Below are positions 9,515-20,083 of a DNA stretch of 64,000 nt, piece after piece (position 1 is the first letter of the stretch; each line of letters opens with the position of its first letter). The stretch is from positions 124,001 through 188,000 of the forward strand of contig JACPYL010000027.1 in assembly GCA_016196065.1 (NCBI GenBank), given 5' to 3'. Under the pieces are notes generated by a model. That model was not told the DNA's origin. It saw only the letters and a list, made by a program, of their open reading frames with translations, and ran no database searches. This DNA is from Acidobacteriota bacterium. Lineage in GTDB: Bacteria > Acidobacteriota > Terriglobia > Terriglobales > Acidobacteriaceae. The translations under genes and the position numbers were made by a program.

Positions 9515-11638
9515 ATGAATAGGCCGCATTTCCTGATTTCTTTCCTCCTTCTTACATCGTGTGTTTTTGCTCAGACCACGACTCCAGCGCCCAAGAGCCA
9601 GGGAGAAGAACTCCCGGTCGTAAAAGAGTCGGTGGAAGTGACCGCGACCCGGCTGCCGGAGGATCCCGAAACTGTTCCCACGGCGATCGAGGTGTTCTCG
9701 GGCGAGGAGTTGCAGGCTCGAGGTGCTCGCGACTTGCGCGGCGCGATGGCGGCAGCCTTAGGGGTAGAGATTGCACCAGGCGGGGACTCCGGGCCAGCCA
9801 GTTCCGTTCCTGATTTTTGGGGCCTCAAGGAGTTTGACGCGTTTCTTCTCGTCGTCGATGGCGTGCCTTGGGGAGGCGCCTTCAACCCGGCATTGACGAA
9901 CCTGGACCTCAATGACCTCGACCGTATCGAAGTGTTGCGTGGGCCTGCCCCAGTAACCTACGGGGCCACGTCGTTTGTGGGAGTGATCCAGGTTGTCCAC
10001 AAAGACGCAGCGGCCGATGGCCGATCATTGAGTTTGCATGGCGGAAGCTATGGCAGCGGTGGGGGCTCGTTCTCCACGCCCATTCCTCTGCTAGGCAATT
10101 GGTCCTCGCGCCTGACCGTGAACGGAGATCACGTAGGATTCAACGACGATCGCACCGACTATCGCCGCGGTCATGCCCTGTGGCGGTTGGGATCGAAGCC
10201 TGTTGAAGAAAATCGCACCTGGTTCAATATCGATGTGAACTGGCTGGATCAGAACCCGGCCAGCCCGCGAGTGCGCGAGGGAACGTCACTTTCTCCCAAC
10301 AATCCTGTGGACACAAATTACAACCCCCAGGGCGCTTTCCTGGACAACCATCGATTTACCGGGTCGGGCGGATTTGACAGGAAAGTTGCAGGAGCCCTGT
10401 GGTCTACCTCGGCGAGCGTATCGCACAACCGATTCGATAGCTTCCGGGGTTTTATTACGACGCTTGCGGAGCCTGATCCCGAGGTTCTTCCCGACAACGC
10501 TCACGGCGTCAAAGAGCGGATTCATTTCACCGACGTCTATGTTGATTCACACCTTTCATGGAAGTTGCCGCATGCCGTCACCTTCCTGGCCGGCGCTGAC
10601 TACATCCACGGAACGGGGAATGCCGAGGGAGCCGATTTCGACTACGCCGTGCATCTCAACGGCACCTTCGATACGCCGGTCCCCAAGCCTGATGTTCTTG
10701 ACGTGACCATCAAGGATCGTCGTGACTTCTTCGGACCCTACGCGGCTGTGGAATGGAAGCCCCTGGACCGGCTTCGTATCGACGCCGGAATCCGACTGAA
10801 CGTCACACATGAAAATCGGAAAGACGCTGACCCGGGCGCGGAAACTTCTTCCGATTTCAGCGACACCAACGTTCGCGCCTCTGCCAACGTGGGCGCTATC
10901 CTAACGGTGTGGCAACACGACCTGGATGCGCTCAATCTGTACGTAAACTATCGCGATACGTATAAGCCCGCCGCAATCGATTTCGGAATTGGCGAAGACG
11001 AAGGCGGCCCCGAGGGCGCCTCAACGATATTGAAGCCTGAAACGTCCCGCAGCGTCGAAGGCGGGGCTAAGGGCAGGTTCTGGAAACGCCGTGTGGAGTG
11101 GGAAGCATCCGGCTTCTTCATGGACTTCTCCAACCTCGTGGTTCCAACCGAAACCGGCGGGTTGGTCAATGCGGGCGTCGAGCACTTCAAGGGGTTTGAA
11201 TCCGAGGTCTCGCTCTTTCTTCCTCATGATGTGATCGCGCGTGCGAATTACAGCTACCACGATGCACGATTCATTAATGTCCTGTTCGATTTTGGCGACG
11301 GTGGTCTGACGCAACTTGCCGGCAAGCGAATTGAGATGTCAGCCCACAACCTGGCGGCGGTTGGCCTCTACTACACGCCAACTCGCGGAATCACGGGTGG
11401 AGTGTCGATGAACTACACGGGCAGTCGTTTCCTGAACAAACGCAATACCGCGCTCGCCGAGGGCTTCGCAACCGTCGACCTGACCGCCGGATACCGCACG
11501 CCTCGTTGGGAAATCCGTTTGGATGCCCGTAACCTGAGCGACCGCCGGGACCCAGTGGCCGAAAGCGAGTTTGGCGACGCACAGTATTACCTGATGAACA
11601 GCCGAACCGTGGAAGGTGGATTCACAGTCCACTTCTAG
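9515..11638 (+). CDS. TonB-dependent outer-membrane receptor
   Basis: A 707-residue outer-membrane receptor. It has a signal peptide (MNRPHFLISFLLL ending C-V-F-A-Q), a plug domain (about 45-180, with V-T-A-T-R-L, I-E-V-L-R-G-P and A-T-S-F-V-G-V-I-Q-V) and a 22-strand type barrel. It ends in an aromatic residue (G-F-T-V-H-F), as required for outer-membrane insertion. Such receptors import siderophores, cobalamin or sugars using TonB/ExbBD energy. The ligand is not identifiable here. I placed the start at 9515 rather than the in-frame 9419 because the signal peptide begins there. A CTACTAC/GTAGTAG hairpin just upstream may be an operator. Confidence 0.93.
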   Translation: MNRPHFLISFLLLTSCVFAQTTTPAPKSQGEELPVVKESVEVTATRLPEDPETVPTAIEVFSGEELQARGARDLRGAMAAALGVEIAPGGDSGPASSVPDFWGLKEFDAFLLVVDGVPWGGAFNPALTNLDLNDLDRIEVLRGPAPVTYGATSFVGVIQVVHKDAAADGRSLSLHGGSYGSGGGSFSTPIPLLGNWSSRLTVNGDHVGFNDDRTDYRRGHALWRLGSKPVEENRTWFNIDVNWLDQNPASPRVREGTSLSPNNPVDTNYNPQGAFLDNHRFTGSGGFDRKVAGALWSTSASVSHNRFDSFRGFITTLAEPDPEVLPDNAHGVKERIHFTDVYVDSHLSWKLPHAVTFLAGADYIHGTGNAEGADFDYAVHLNGTFDTPVPKPDVLDVTIKDRRDFFGPYAAVEWKPLDRLRIDAGIRLNVTHENRKDADPGAETSSDFSDTNVRASANVGAILTVWQHDLDALNLYVNYRDTYKPAAIDFGIGEDEGGPEGASTILKPETSRSVEGGAKGRFWKRRVEWEASGFFMDFSNLVVPTETGGLVNAGVEHFKGFESEVSLFLPHDVIARANYSYHDARFINVLFDFGDGGLTQLAGKRIEMSAHNLAAVGLYYTPTRGITGGVSMNYTGSRFLNKRNTALAEGFATVDLTAGYRTPRWEIRLDARNLSDRRDPVAESEFGDAQYYLMNSRTVEGGFTVHF

Positions 11639-11646
11639 AACACTGC

Positions 11647-11685
11647 TTGCAAAGAGATGCGGCGTGTTGCCGTGTCTCTTTGCAA
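11647..11685. terminator. Probable bidirectional terminator between TonB receptor and purF
   Basis: A perfect 11-bp inverted repeat, TTGCAAAGAGA (11647-11657) and TCTCTTTGCAA (11675-11685), sits between two converging genes. There is no strong T run, so termination is inferred from position. A degenerate CTACG-type palindrome (11704-11731) follows it. Confidence 0.5.
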
Positions 11686-11745
11686 CGCGCATGGGCTTCG
11701 CGAGGGAGACGGGGGCAAGCCCGCCTCTACAGATGATCTTGGTGT

Positions 11746-13191
11746 TTATTCCACTTGAACGGGTTGTATGTCGTCCACATCGACCAGGGTGGTTGGATAT
11801 TTTCCCGTGTAACAGGCGGAGCAGTAGGTAGCTGTCTCGCCCTCACCGCAGGCTTTCTTCAATCCTTCGAGGGATAGATACGCGAGCGAATCCGCGCCGA
11901 TGAATTCGCGAATTTCTTCGATGCTTTTGTTGGCTGCAATCAGATGTTTCTTCGACGGAGTGTCCACTCCATAGAAACATGGCGAGATCGTGGGCGGACA
12001 GGAAATCCGCATGTGGACTTCTTTGGCGCCGGCGTTGCGGATCAAGCGTACGATCTTCCGGCTGGTTGTACCGCGCACCAACGAGTCGTCAATCAGCGCT
12101 ACCCGCTTGCCTTCCAGCAAACTTCGCACCGGATTCAGCTTCAGTTTCACGCCGAAATCGCGGACCGACTGGCTCGGCTCAATGAACGTTCGACCAATGT
12201 AGTGGTTGCGAATCAGGCCCAATCGAAACGGGATGCCGCTCTCGGTGGAGAATCCCAAAGCGGCGGTGTTGCCGGAATCGGGAACCGGCACAACGATGTC
12301 AGCATCTGCCGGAGACTCAATGGCCAGTTGCCGGCCCATCAGGTCGCGGCTCTGGTCGACGGATCTTCCGAAGACGTAACTGTCTGGACGCGAAAAATAT
12401 ACGTGCTCAAAAATGCAGCTCGATTGTGCCGGGGACGGTGAATAGAATCGCGAACTGATTCCCTCGGGCCCGACGATTACGAGTTCTCCGGGCTTCACGT
12501 CGCGCTCGTAATGCGCGCCCAGCAAATCGAATGCGCAGGTTTCTGAAGCGAAGACGACGGTGTCTTTTTTCTCTCCGGTCAGGGCTGGAATCCGCCCCAT
12601 GGCCAGCGGGCGAAAGCCGCGCGGATCACGGGCTGCAAAGATGCGGTCCCGGCTGATCATGACCAGGGAGAATGCGCCCTCGACGCGCCGCAATGCGTCG
12701 GCTATCGCGTCCGGCAGAGTCTGTTCCCGTGAAAGCGCGATCAGGTGAACCAGGACTTCGGTATCGCTGTTGGTCTGGAAAATTGAACCTTGCGCTTCGA
12801 GCTTCGCCCGAATCGCGTGGGCGTTGACCAGGTTGCCGTTGTGGGCAATCGCAATCGCACCCTTGTTCGATTGCACCATGATCGGCTGTGCATTGAGCAA
12901 TGCCGAGTCGCCTGCCGTGGAATAGCGGGTGTGTCCGATGGCAAGAATGCCGCGCAACGAAGCCAGGACATCTTCGGTGAAGATGTCTGCCACCAGTCCC
13001 ATGGACCGATGGACGTGCAGACGCTCGCCGTTCGACGTGACCATGCCGGCTGACTCTTGTCCGCGATGCTGCAGGGCATGCAAGCCGAGGTAAGCGAGCT
13101 TCTCCGCCTCGGGATGCGCATGGATGGCGACGACCCCGCACTCTTCACGAAATTTATCGAAATTCAGCAATTGGCTCTTAGCCTTCAGCAT
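11746..13191 (-). CDS. purF: Amidophosphoribosyltransferase
   Basis: A 481-residue enzyme of purine synthesis that makes phosphoribosylamine from PRPP and glutamine. The N-terminal nucleophile cysteine is C18 (E-E-C-G-V-V-A), exposed after removal of a 17-residue propeptide. Glutaminase motifs H-A-L-Q-H-R-G-Q-E-S-A-G and G-H-T-R-Y-S-T follow. The PRPP-binding loop is V-A-L-I-D-D-S-L-V-R-G-T-T near residue 365. CX-type iron-sulfur ligand cysteines occur in the C-terminal part. The ATG and most of the propeptide lie inside heptad-repeat-like DNA (13173-13197). purL is 18 bases upstream, so purL-purF is an operon. Confidence 0.97.
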   Translation of the reverse strand: MLKAKSQLLNFDKFREECGVVAIHAHPEAEKLAYLGLHALQHRGQESAGMVTSNGERLHVHRSMGLVADIFTEDVLASLRGILAIGHTRYSTAGDSALLNAQPIMVQSNKGAIAIAHNGNLVNAHAIRAKLEAQGSIFQTNSDTEVLVHLIALSREQTLPDAIADALRRVEGAFSLVMISRDRIFAARDPRGFRPLAMGRIPALTGEKKDTVVFASETCAFDLLGAHYERDVKPGELVIVGPEGISSRFYSPSPAQSSCIFEHVYFSRPDSYVFGRSVDQSRDLMGRQLAIESPADADIVVPVPDSGNTAALGFSTESGIPFRLGLIRNHYIGRTFIEPSQSVRDFGVKLKLNPVRSLLEGKRVALIDDSLVRGTTSRKIVRLIRNAGAKEVHMRISCPPTISPCFYGVDTPSKKHLIAANKSIEEIREFIGADSLAYLSLEGLKKACGEGETATYCSACYTGKYPTTLVDVDDIQPVQVE

Positions 13192-13197
13192 TCAGCT
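13173..13197 (+). repeat. Single heptad-repeat arm overlapping the purF start
   Basis: Read on the plus strand, 13173-13197 is three 7-nt units (for example AGCCTTC and AGCATTC) plus AGCT. It matches the AGCT-type units of the hairpins at 17952 and 32782. No matching second arm is seen nearby, so this is a half-element. It overlaps the purF initiation codon and propeptide codons. Confidence 0.6.
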
Positions 13198-13208
13198 AAA
13201 ACAACTTA

Positions 13209-15518
13209 TCAGTCGGCGGCAGCCGTCGCCGGCTCCGCTCGCAGCGCCACTTCCAGCGCGCTTTCGTATCCCTTGCTCAACTCGGTGATGCTGGCGGAGA
13301 TGGCGGGTTTTCCGTCGAGCGCAATTTCGACCCGGTCGCCGCCGGTCTCGCCGAGTACTTCGGCGAACAGATCGTATTCCTGGGCCACTTGTTGGATTCG
13401 GGCCAGCTTCGCCGGGTCGCAAGACAATACGACGCGGCTGGCATCTTCGCCGAACAGCGCAAACTCAGCCGGAAGTTTATGGGATGCCAACTGGACGTTG
13501 AGGCCCACACCTTTCAGCATGGCTGCTTCCGCCAGCGCCACCGTCAGCCCGCCATCGGCGCAGTCATGCGCGGATTCAACCAGCCCATCCTGAATCAGCG
13601 CGACCAGCGCGCGCTGCAGAGTGGCTTCCTTTTCGAGGTCAAGCTCGGGGGGATAGCCCCACACCGCTCCGAGAATTTCTTTCGCGTATTCCGACGAGCC
13701 AAATTCTGATTCCGCGTCCACCGCGTCGCCGAATTCGCTGGCCCGCAACAGCACAATCTTCCGTCCCGGCTGCGAAAAATGCATCTTCGCGGCTTTGTGG
13801 ACGTCCTGGAGAATTCCGACTACTCCCAGAACTGGCGTCGGATAAATCCCCTCGCCTAAAGTCTCGTTGTAGAAGCTGACATTACCGCCCGTGATCGGGA
13901 CTTCGAGTTCTTCGCAAGCCTTCGTGATTCCGTCGATGACTTGTGAGAACTGCCACATGATGTGCGGCTTCTCGGGATTGCCGAAGTTGAGGCAGTTCGT
14001 CGCCGCCACGGGGGTCGCACCTGAGCACGCCACCTTGCGGGACGCTTCCGCCACCGCATGCATCGCGCCGAGTCGCGGGTCGAGATAGCACCAGCGCCCG
14101 TTGCCATCGAGGGCCATGGCCAGGCCGCGGTTGGAACCCTTGATGCGAATTACGCCCGCATCACCAGCGCCGGGCGCATTAACTGTATTGGTTTGTACCA
14201 TGTGGTCATACTGCTGCCACACCCAGCGCTTCGAACAAATATTGGGACTTGCCAGTAGGCGCTTGAAATTCGCAGTGAAGTCGCCGCCCGCAGTGAGTCG
14301 AACCGTGCCCGGCATCTCCCGCTCCACGGGAGGCTCCCACCGCGCCAGCGGGCGCTTGTAGACCGGAGCGTCATCGGTCAACGCTGCGTTCGGAATCTCC
14401 GCGACAACCTGGCCGTGTTCCAATACGCGCATCTTCGCTTCGCGGGTGACGCGGCCGACTTCTACCGCGTCCAGTCCCCATTTTTCGAAGACGCGGAACA
14501 CTTCGTCCTCGCGGCCCTTCTGCGCGACCAGCAACATGCGCTCCTGCGATTCGCTCAGCATGATCTCGTATGGAGTCATGCCCGTCTCGCGCTGCGGAAC
14601 GCGATCCAGTTCGATTTCAACGCCTGTCCCGCCACGCGCGCCCATTTCACAAGTCGAACACGTGAGCCCGGCCGCGCCCATATCCTGAATGCCGACAATG
14701 GCGCCGGTTTGCATCGCTTCAAGGCAGGCCTCAAGTAATAGTTTTTCGAGGAACGGATCGCCCACTTGCACGTTGGGACGTTTCGCCTCGGAACCTTCGC
14801 TGAATTCTTCACTGGCCATGGTCGCGCCGTGGATCCCGTCGCGCCCTGTCTTCGAGCCGATGTAAATCACCGGATTACCTTCGCCGGAAGCGCGCCCGTA
14901 GAAAATTTCGTCGCTCTTCACCAGGCCGAGCGCGAATGCATTCACCAGAGGGTTGCCGTTATAGCAGGGCTCGAATTTCACTTCGCCGCCTAGGTTCGGC
15001 ACGCCGAAGCAATTTCCGTAGGACGCGACACCGCTGACGACGCCTTCCATAACGGAATGATTCTTGTGCAGTTCCGCAGTGGTCGCCGTCTTGCCTGCTT
15101 CAATCGGGCCGAAGCGCAGCGAGTCCATCACCGCCACCGGACGCGCGCCCATCGTGAAAATGTCGCGCAGGATGCCACCTACACCTGTGGCCGCACCCTG
15201 AAAGGGCTCGATGAAGGACGGGTGATTATGCGACTCGATCTTGAAGGCGCAGCCCCAGCCGTCGCCGATATCGATGATGCCGGCGTTCTCTCCCGGACCT
15301 TGCAGCACGAGCTTGCTGCGAGTCGGCAGGCGCTTCAAATGCACGCGGGACGATTTATACGAGCAGTGCTCGCTCCACATCACGCTGAAGATGCCGAGTT
15401 CGGTGCGCGTGGGTTCGCGTCCGCCGAGCAGCTCTTTGATTTTCTCGAATTCGTCCGGAGTCAGGCCGTGTTCCCGTATCATCTCCGGGGTAATAGATGG
15501 GATCGCAGAAGTGGTCAT
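13209..15518 (-). CDS. purL: Phosphoribosylformylglycinamidine synthase subunit PurL
   Basis: A 769-residue small-type PurL that converts FGAR to FGAM with ATP, acting with PurS and PurQ, which are not in this window. It starts with the linker region [10 protein letters not shown] and then [14 protein letters not shown]-site residues follow, including [10 protein letters not shown] and G-V-G-G-I-L-R-D. The duplicated second half carries N-C-L-N-F-G-N-P and [11 protein letters not shown] chose the ATG at 15518 over the adjacent GTG at 15521. It lies 17 bases upstream of purF on the same strand. Confidence 0.97.
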   Translation of the reverse strand: MTTSAIPSITPEMIREHGLTPDEFEKIKELLGGREPTRTELGIFSVMWSEHCSYKSSRVHLKRLPTRSKLVLQGPGENAGIIDIGDGWGCAFKIESHNHPSFIEPFQGAATGVGGILRDIFTMGARPVAVMDSLRFGPIEAGKTATTAELHKNHSVMEGVVSGVASYGNCFGVPNLGGEVKFEPCYNGNPLVNAFALGLVKSDEIFYGRASGEGNPVIYIGSKTGRDGIHGATMASEEFSEGSEAKRPNVQVGDPFLEKLLLEACLEAMQTGAIVGIQDMGAAGLTCSTCEMGARGGTGVEIELDRVPQRETGMTPYEIMLSESQERMLLVAQKGREDEVFRVFEKWGLDAVEVGRVTREAKMRVLEHGQVVAEIPNAALTDDAPVYKRPLARWEPPVEREMPGTVRLTAGGDFTANFKRLLASPNICSKRWVWQQYDHMVQTNTVNAPGAGDAGVIRIKGSNRGLAMALDGNGRWCYLDPRLGAMHAVAEASRKVACSGATPVAATNCLNFGNPEKPHIMWQFSQVIDGITKACEELEVPITGGNVSFYNETLGEGIYPTPVLGVVGILQDVHKAAKMHFSQPGRKIVLLRASEFGDAVDAESEFGSSEYAKEILGAVWGYPPELDLEKEATLQRALVALIQDGLVESAHDCADGGLTVALAEAAMLKGVGLNVQLASHKLPAEFALFGEDASRVVLSCDPAKLARIQQVAQEYDLFAEVLGETGGDRVEIALDGKPAISASITELSKGYESALEVALRAEPATAAAD

Positions 15519-15609
15519 CACGGGGAAGTTCTATTGTCGCATTTTCGTCGATTTTGCGCAGAAGGATTCCGCTATAGGGGCGATTCAAAGTTCTTATCGC
15601 CGCGCGAAT

Positions 15610-16233
15610 CTATTTACGGGCAAAGATGAAGCTGGGGTTTGGCTTGAACACCTCGCGATTGTCGGCATACCTACGGCAGAAGGCTTTGAGATCCTTCGGT
15701 GATGCGGTCAACATATCCGTGTCGCCTGGCCTTGTGGCCAGCGTCACGGTCTTCTGTTCCAAGGCACTATTCAGCCACTCGGAATTAATCGGAGTGAGCG
15801 ACAGCAAGTCTTTTTCGGGCTTGGCGAGAAGAATCGAATGCAGAGGCAGGCACATCTCACAAACGTCATCTGGCTTTGGAGACACGTCAAGGAAGAGGTG
15901 ATCGTCGAGTTTGAAGAGCTGAGCGCTGTAGTAGTTGGGCTTGCTCTCGGCCGCGCTGCAGCCCGCTCCTCGATGATCGGCCTTCAGATCATACCCTTGA
16001 TGTTCGGTGGTCACGGTTAGGGTCGTTGTGCATTTGTCTTCCCTGACCTCCCATGTTCCGATCAAGCTCGGGTCGAACGTGATATCCGCGTCACGGTGGA
16101 GATAGTCTCCTTCCTGGAGCCCTTCCGTTGAGGACACCCAGCAACCCGAAAGCAGAACGAGAGATGCGAAAACCAGAACGACCCATACGACTCTGGCCCG
16201 AATGAAGCTACGGCTGGATTTTAAGAGAATCAT
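15610..16233 (-). CDS. Predicted lipoprotein of unknown function
   Basis: A 207-residue protein with a basic N-terminus, a hydrophobic stretch and a lipobox L-L-S-G-C near residue 31, so it is probably lipid-anchored in the periplasm. The mature part opens with a motif suggesting a small beta-barrel (I-G-T-W-E-V-R-E-D-K-C). It has further cysteines (C-E-M-C-L-P), possibly disulfide-bonded. I do not recognise a named family. It is transcribed toward purL with about 90 bp between them. Function cannot be assigned. Confidence 0.7.
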   Translation of the reverse strand: MILLKSSRSFIRARVVWVVLVFASLVLLSGCWVSSTEGLQEGDYLHRDADITFDPSLIGTWEVREDKCTTTLTVTTEHQGYDLKADHRGAGCSAAESKPNYYSAQLFKLDDHLFLDVSPKPDDVCEMCLPLHSILLAKPEKDLLSLTPINSEWLNSALEQKTVTLATRPGDTDMLTASPKDLKAFCRRYADNREVFKPNPSFIFARK

Positions 16234-16366
16234 GACACCCTCCTAGGAAGAAGGTTGTACTGCCACTCGATGATTGGTTAGCTTCGACGTAACGGAGCGA
16301 CACTCCAATGATACTCCGTCGCGCTGTGGCATGACACATCCGCCGCTTTGTTATGCTTTCCCTGCC

Positions 16367-17938
16367 ATGAACAGCACAACACCTAACTTGCACCAGGAGC
16401 GCGTCGAGCAAAAGGGCCTTGCCGCAAGCGGGATGCTCGCAGTGATCGCCATCGCCGCCGCAAGCTTTGTCATGCACATGATCTTCAATAACCGTTACGG
16501 ATATTTCCGCGACGAGTTTGACTACATCATGTGCGGACGTCACCTGGCGTGGGGATACGTGGACCAGCCTCCGCTTGTGCCCGCATTGAGCCGCATATTC
16601 GTGGCAGTGTTTGGAGAATCCCTGCGCGCGGTTCGACTGATGCCAGCCCTCGCAGTGTCGGCCGTGATCGTTCTGAGCGGCATGATTGCGCGCGAGTTGG
16701 GAGGGAAGCGTTTCGGAGTGATTCTCACTTCGATCGCGGTACTCATCGCGCCGATTTATCTTTCGAATGCGAGCCTGCTGACCAGCAATTGCCTGGAGCC
16801 ACTGCTCTGGATGGGCTGCGCGTTCTTCGCCATCCTAGCCGTGCAGCGCAACCCACGTTACTGGCTGTGGTTTGGAGTGGTTGCCGGTATCGGCATGCAG
16901 GAAAAATATTCCATCGGAGTTTTCGGATTCGCAATCGTGGTTGGCCTGCTCCTGACCGCGCAGCGTCGCGTCTTCCTCGAGAAATGGATCTGGCTCGGCG
17001 GCATTGCCGCGTTCCTGATCTTCCTGCCCAACCTGCTCTGGAACGTGGCCCACGACTGGCCTTTTGTGCAGCTCATGCGCAACATCAAAGCCGACGGCCG
17101 CGACGTCGTCCTTTCGCCGTGGGAATATTTCTCGCAACAGATACTGATCGTCCATCCTGTGAACGCGCTGCTCTGGATCACCGGTGTGGTCGCGTTGCTG
17201 GTGGCTGCGCGGTTCCGTCCGTACCGCTTTCTCGGATGGGCTTACGTCGTTGCCTTCACAACTTTCGTCATCCTGAAAGGAAAGAACTACTACCTCGGCC
17301 CGATCTATCCCGTGTACTTCGCTGCCGGCTGTATCGTGATCGATTCTGCGATCGACCGCATTCGCCAGTCGTGGCTGAAGCCCGCGCTCGCAATCGTCGT
17401 GCTGGCCGCCGGCGCCTACTTCGCGCCGCTCGTCGTGCCCGTCCTGCCGGTCGACTCCTTTCTGAATTACATGACCAAGCTTCCCATCAAGGTTCCGCGC
17501 ACGGAGCGCAGCCATGCGCGTGCGGCTTTACCGCAACACTATGCGGACCAGTTCGGGTGGAACGAAGTTGTGATGGGAGTCGTCGGCGCATGGAATCGTA
17601 TTCCTGCCGCCGAGCGGGCCGATTGCGGCATCTTCGCGCAGGACTACGGTCAAGCCGGGGCCATCGATTTTCTCGGGCCGCAATATGGCCTGCCGCAATC
17701 GCTCAGCGGACATCAAACATGGTGGCTCTGGGGACCGCGTCAATACTCCGGAAACTGCATGATCGTGCTCGATGACGATCAACAGACTTTGGAAAAATAT
17801 TGGACCAGCGTGGAATACGTCGGCCTCACGCCTGACAACCCTTACGCGCTGGAAAAACAACTGCCGATCTTCATCTGCCACGGATTCAAACAAGGCACAT
17901 GGGCCGAACTGTGGCCCCGACTCAAGAAGTGGCGGTAG
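16367..17938 (+). CDS. GT39-type membrane glycosyltransferase (ArnT/PMT-like)
   Basis: A 523-residue inner-membrane protein with about eleven hydrophobic segments. The first periplasmic loop carries R-D-E-F-D-Y and W-G-Y-V-D-Q-P-P-L, the acidic catalytic-loop pattern of the PMT_2/ArnT superfamily. These enzymes move a sugar from a polyprenyl-phosphate donor to a lipid or protein acceptor outside the cytoplasm. The soluble C-terminal part after residue about 370 has no clear motif. The start at 16367 is preferred over 16274 because the earlier codons are unlike the family. Acceptor unknown. Confidence 0.85.
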   Translation: MNSTTPNLHQERVEQKGLAASGMLAVIAIAAASFVMHMIFNNRYGYFRDEFDYIMCGRHLAWGYVDQPPLVPALSRIFVAVFGESLRAVRLMPALAVSAVIVLSGMIARELGGKRFGVILTSIAVLIAPIYLSNASLLTSNCLEPLLWMGCAFFAILAVQRNPRYWLWFGVVAGIGMQEKYSIGVFGFAIVVGLLLTAQRRVFLEKWIWLGGIAAFLIFLPNLLWNVAHDWPFVQLMRNIKADGRDVVLSPWEYFSQQILIVHPVNALLWITGVVALLVAARFRPYRFLGWAYVVAFTTFVILKGKNYYLGPIYPVYFAAGCIVIDSAIDRIRQSWLKPALAIVVLAAGAYFAPLVVPVLPVDSFLNYMTKLPIKVPRTERSHARAALPQHYADQFGWNEVVMGVVGAWNRIPAAERADCGIFAQDYGQAGAIDFLGPQYGLPQSLSGHQTWWLWGPRQYSGNCMIVLDDDQQTLEKYWTSVEYVGLTPDNPYALEKQLPIFICHGFKQGTWAELWPRLKKWR

Positions 17939-17951
17939 GCTGCTGAGAAAC

Positions 17952-18044
17952 AGCTGCGAGCCCCGAGCTACGAGCCCCGCGCAACCGGATCGCCCGTGGT
18001 TCGAAGATCGTAGCTCGTAGCTCGAGGCTCGAAGCTTCGCAGCT
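17952..18044. repeat. Heptad-repeat hairpin H2 (GT39 gene - selB gap)
   Basis: The left arm (17952-17979) has four units such as AGCTGCG and AGCCCCG. The right arm (18009-18044), read on the other strand, has five units beginning with the same AGCTGCG and including AGCTACG twice. The arms therefore differ by one unit as well as by point changes. The intervening 29 bases share nothing obvious with other loops. Confidence 0.85.
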
Positions 18045-18057
18045 ATACTTGTCCGCA

Positions 18058-19953
18058 ATGAAGTCCGTCATCGTCGGCACGGCCGGCCACATTGATCATG
18101 GCAAGACTTCGCTGGTGAAGGCGCTCACCGGTATCGACGCCGATCGGCTCGAGGAAGAAAAGCGCCGCGGCATCACGATCGACATTGGATTCGCGCATCT
18201 GGAGTTGCCAGCTCCCAACGGCGATGTGCTGCGCTTTGGATTCGTCGATGTCCCCGGCCACGAGCGCTTTGTCCGGAACATGCTCGCCGGGGTGGGCGGG
18301 ATCGACCTCGTGCTACTCGTGATCGCCGCCGACGAGGGCATCAAGCCGCAGACGCGCGAGCACTTCGATATCTGCCGCCTGCTCGAAGTGCGGCGCGGCA
18401 TCACCGTGATCACCAAGTCCGATGCCGTTGATGCGGATACCCTCGAAGTTGTCCGCCTCGAAGTCGAGGATTTTCTGCGCGGATCATTTCTCGAAGCATC
18501 CCACTCGCCGATCGTTGCCGTGAGTTCGCTGACTGGCGCCGGCCTCGACGAATTGCGCTCGCAGCTCGCCAACATTGCAGTGGAAGTTTCCGCCAAAGAC
18601 TCTACCGCGCTTGCACGCCTGCCGATCGACCGCGTCTTCACGATGAAAGGCTTCGGCACGGTTGTGACGGGCACGCTGGTCTCGGGAACAATTTCGAAAG
18701 AAGAGGAACTGGAAGTATTTCCATCGGGCAAACTTCTGCGCGTCCGCGGAGTGCAAGTACATGGATCTGCAGCGGAACAGGCCAGCGCCGGTCAGAGAAC
18801 GGCACTGAACCTGGCCGCCGTCGCCACCGAAGAGCTGGCGCGCGGCATGACTCTCGCTCCGCCCAACACTTTCAAATCTACATCGCGCCTTGACGTCTCA
18901 CTCACCCTGCTTCCGACCGCCAAAGCTCTCAAAGACCGCGCCCGTGTGCACTTTCACGCTTACACCATGGAGGCCTTGGCGGAAGTTCGTCTATACGGAG
19001 CGAAGCAAATTGCGCCGGGGGCGCAGGGCTATGCGCAGCTCCGATTGACGGAACCGACGCTGCTGCTGCCTGGCGATCGCTTTATTCTGCGGCAGTTTTC
19101 GCCGGTCGTGACCATTGGAGGCGGAGCTGTGCTGGACGCAAGTCCGCAGCTGAAAGCAAAGAACGTGCCGAATTTTTTGCAACAACTCTCGGGAGCTTCC
19201 GCCGAAGCGATACTCGAAGCGCGCATCGCTCGACGCAGCGCCAGCGGGTTCTCGCTGTCCCAAGCCACGATTGAAACCGGTTGGCGCAGGGATTTCATCC
19301 TCCAGCAACTGGCCCGAGCTTTACAAACGGGTACCGTGATCCGTATTGCGGACACTTTTATGCACGCCTCGGCATTCTCAGCGCTTACGTCGTCCTTAAA
19401 GAATCTGACCGCAGAATTTCACAAGGCGAATCCGCTGGTTGCGGGAATCAGCAAAGAAGAACTGCGCGACAAGTGTGGAGTCAGCCCAGAGGTTTTCTCC
19501 GCTGCCCTCGACCTGCTGGTTCGAGACAAGAAGCTGTCAGTCTCCAGTGAACTCGTCCATCTTCCCGGACGCGGTGTTGTCATGAAAGACGAAGAGTCGG
19601 AATCGAAGCAGATCATCGAGAATGCTTTTGCTTCCGCGGGATTGAAAGTACCGGCGCTGAAGGAAGTGCTCGCCGGCCTCAAAGTCGACAAGGTCCGAGC
19701 GCAAAAAATTGTGACTCTCCTGCTGCGCGAAAAGCTTCTGGTGAAAATATCGGACGATCTTGTCTTCCATCAAAGCGCGCTCAGCGATCTTCGCCAGAAA
19801 ATTGCCGCACTCAAGAGCACCACGCCCAAAATCGATGTCGCCCGCTTCAAGGATCTGACCGGAGTGAGCCGCAAATACGCTATCCCATTGCTCGAATATC
19901 TCGATCGCGAACGAGTCACACGCCGCGTCGGAGACGAACGGGTCATCCTGTAA
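18058..19953 (+). CDS. selB: Selenocysteine-specific elongation factor SelB
   Basis: A 631-residue translation GTPase that delivers selenocysteyl-tRNA to in-frame UGA codons marked by a SECIS hairpin. The G1 motif G-H-I-D-H-G-K-T is at residues 10-17, with the switch region [18 protein letters not shown] and T-K-S-D. EF-Tu-like beta-barrels come next, and the C-terminal third is a chain of winged helices that bind the SECIS RNA. The ATG at 18058 is chosen over TTG 18049. selA, selD and the Sec tRNA are not in the window. Its presence implies that this organism makes selenoproteins. Confidence 0.95.
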   Translation: MKSVIVGTAGHIDHGKTSLVKALTGIDADRLEEEKRRGITIDIGFAHLELPAPNGDVLRFGFVDVPGHERFVRNMLAGVGGIDLVLLVIAADEGIKPQTREHFDICRLLEVRRGITVITKSDAVDADTLEVVRLEVEDFLRGSFLEASHSPIVAVSSLTGAGLDELRSQLANIAVEVSAKDSTALARLPIDRVFTMKGFGTVVTGTLVSGTISKEEELEVFPSGKLLRVRGVQVHGSAAEQASAGQRTALNLAAVATEELARGMTLAPPNTFKSTSRLDVSLTLLPTAKALKDRARVHFHAYTMEALAEVRLYGAKQIAPGAQGYAQLRLTEPTLLLPGDRFILRQFSPVVTIGGGAVLDASPQLKAKNVPNFLQQLSGASAEAILEARIARRSASGFSLSQATIETGWRRDFILQQLARALQTGTVIRIADTFMHASAFSALTSSLKNLTAEFHKANPLVAGISKEELRDKCGVSPEVFSAALDLLVRDKKLSVSSELVHLPGRGVVMKDEESESKQIIENAFASAGLKVPALKEVLAGLKVDKVRAQKIVTLLLREKLLVKISDDLVFHQSALSDLRQKIAALKSTTPKIDVARFKDLTGVSRKYAIPLLEYLDRERVTRRVGDERVIL

Positions 19954-19969
19954 TCAGCAACGCCCTCAA

Positions 19970-20018
19970 CCGTAGCGCCGGCACCTTGCCGGCAGTCCCG
20001 AGGGCAAATTGCCCTCGG
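19970..20018. repeat. Two adjacent dispersed palindromes after selB
   Basis: CGTAGCGCCGGC...GCCGGCA (19971-19994) is a reverse-oriented relative of the CTACG-tailed palindrome. It is followed directly by a perfect hairpin CCGAGGGCAA/TTGCCCTCGG (19998-20018). It lies 16 bp past the selB stop and could serve as its 3' end. Confidence 0.7.
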
Positions 20019-20083
20019 TTGTCTGCACCCACTCGCCTCTATAATGGGTGTCAGAAATCCTGGGTTCCCCGAAACCACCGACC

